Assembly: GCF_000239795.1 (NCBI RefSeq)
Contig: NZ_CAFJ01000141.1
Location: 1-36,724, forward strand
DNA from: Bradyrhizobium sp. STM 3809
GTDB taxonomy: Bacteria; Pseudomonadota; Alphaproteobacteria; Rhizobiales; Xanthobacteraceae
Direction of reading: 5' to 3'
DNA: 36,724 nucleotides
Under the pieces are notes generated by a model. That model was not told the origin of the DNA. It worked only from the letters and a program-made list of their open reading frames with translations, and did not search any database. Shown here piece after piece: positions 35,875 to 36,724 of the stretch (its first letter is position 1; every line of letters starts with the position of its first letter). The position numbers and the translations under genes are program-made.

Positions 35875-36724
35875 ATGACCGAAGCCATCCGAACGGCCCC
35901 GCCGGTGTCGCCGCAGACCGCTGATGTTCCGATCGTTTCGGTCGTCGTTCCGACCTTCAACGAGCGCGACAATGTGACCACGCTGTACCGGCGGCTGGAG
36001 GCGGCGTTCAAGGACGTGCCGTGGGAGGTCGTGTTCGTCGACGACAATTCGCCCGACGGGACCTGGCAGGTGGTGCGCGAATTGTCGCGCAACGACAACC
36101 GGGTCCGCGGCATCCGCCGAATCGGCCGCCGCGGCCTGTCCGGTGCCTGCATCGAGGGCATCCTCGCCGCCAGCGCGCCCTATGCGGCCGTGATCGACGC
36201 CGATCTGCAGCATGACGAGACGCAGCTGCCGAAGATGCTGGCGCTGCTGCAGAGCGGCGCAGCCGAGCTCGTGGTCGGCAGCCGCTACATCGCAGGCGGC
36301 AGCGCCGCGAGCTTCGACAGCAAGCGGGCAGGGGCCAGCGCCTTCGCCACCGAGATCGCGCGCCGCGCGCTCAAGGTCGAGGTCAACGACCCCATGAGCG
36401 GCTTCTTCATGATCCGCCGCGACCGCTTCGAACAGATCGCGCCGAAGCTGTCCACGCAGGGCTTCAAGATCCTGCTCGACATCATCGCCAGCGCCGAGGG
36501 CGGGCTGAAGACTGTCGAGGTACCCTACACGTTCGGCTCGCGCCTGCATGGCGAGAGCAAGCTCGACTCGATGGTCGCGCTCGACTTCCTCGGCCTCGTG
36601 CTGGCCAAGATGACCAACGACATCGTGTCGCTGCGCTTCCTGCTGTTCGCCATGGTCGGCGGCACCGGCCTGTTCGTGCATCTGGCCACGCTCTTTCTCG
36701 GTCTCAACCTGTTCGACATGCCGT
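35875..36724 (+). CDS. Family 2 glycosyltransferase, dolichol-phosphate mannose synthase-like (3' end outside window)
   Basis: 283 codons are present from the ATG at 35875, with no stop before the window ends. The GT2 domain shows VSVVVPTFNERDNV, FVDDNSPDGT, the DxD-like DADLQHD, LVVGSRYIAGG, NDPMSGFFMIRR and FGSRLHGESKLD, as in polyprenyl-phosphate mannose/glucose synthases. From about residue 260 a hydrophobic stretch (LRFLLFAMVGGTGLFVHLA) begins, matching the start of a GtrA-like membrane domain that continues beyond the window. It would move a sugar from a nucleotide donor to a polyprenyl phosphate at the inner membrane. Donor and sugar are not determined. Confidence 0.88.
   Translation, partial: MTEAIRTAPPVSPQTADVPIVSVVVPTFNERDNVTTLYRRLEAAFKDVPWEVVFVDDNSPDGTWQVVRELSRNDNRVRGIRRIGRRGLSGACIEGILAASAPYAAVIDADLQHDETQLPKMLALLQSGAAELVVGSRYIAGGSAASFDSKRAGASAFATEIARRALKVEVNDPMSGFFMIRRDRFEQIAPKLSTQGFKILLDIIASAEGGLKTVEVPYTFGSRLHGESKLDSMVALDFLGLVLAKMTNDIVSLRFLLFAMVGGTGLFVHLATLFLGLNLFDMP

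Noticed and set aside
35158..36681. Long upstream extension of the DUF72 frame
   Set aside because: It is antisense to the small membrane protein and the glycosyltransferase, and DUF72 homology starts only at about 35157.

Overview
The window is high-GC, tightly packed alphaproteobacterial DNA. The gene content (branched-chain amino acid ABC operon, CO-dehydrogenase-like maturation genes, several hybrid PAS sensor kinases, a class III cyclase, DUF72/DUF488) and the palindromic intergenic repeats suggest a Bradyrhizobium-type rhizobial genome. This is inferred from style and content; no rRNA or marker gene is present. I see no tRNA, rRNA, CRISPR array, insertion sequence or phage gene.

Layout, left to right. 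83-844: an EF-hand calcium-binding protein. 974-4378: a membrane CHASE/PAS hybrid histidine kinase, convergent with a P1-family self-processing peptidase (4391-5389, minus). 5551-8325 (minus): a MASE4/PAS hybrid kinase, divergent across an AT-rich spacer from a receiver-only response regulator (8567-8968). 9099-14203 (minus): a complete high-affinity branched-chain amino acid (Liv) ABC operon in the order livH-livM-livG-livF-livK, closed by a strong terminator. 14533-15386: a tiny Gln/Gly-rich protein and an orphan membrane protein. 15425-16207 (minus): PcaD-type enol-lactonase.

16442-23409 is the most notable block: a CO-dehydrogenase/xanthine-oxidase-type molybdenum hydroxylase locus with coxG-like, FeS small subunit, FAD medium subunit, MoxR AAA+ ATPase (coxD-like), VWA protein (coxE-like), a two-gene XdhC/CoxF-like pair and a MoeA-like/nucleotidyltransferase fusion for molybdopterin dinucleotide synthesis. 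No gene for the molybdenum-bearing large subunit (CoxL) lies anywhere in the window, so the locus encodes two subunits and a maturation set without the catalytic subunit.

23582-27049: a secreted Cys-rich DUF4189-like protein, a DUF2000 protein, a zinc alcohol dehydrogenase preceded by a FixK/FNR-like box, and a lone GH4 enzyme. 27167-32065: an operon of TetR regulator, HlyD-type adaptor, ABC ATPase and ABC-2 permease with 4-nt overlaps, apparently running on into a membrane adenylate cyclase; a perfect palindrome overlaps its probable -10 box. 32171-33856: a secreted tannase/feruloyl-esterase-like protein. 33861-35157 (minus): a DUF72-DUF488 pair. 35313-35513: a tiny membrane protein. 35875-end: a family 2 glycosyltransferase that runs off the window.

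Three copies of one REP-like palindrome (near 5464, 23416 and 35526) and one copy of a different palindrome (near 19411) occupy intergenic spaces.
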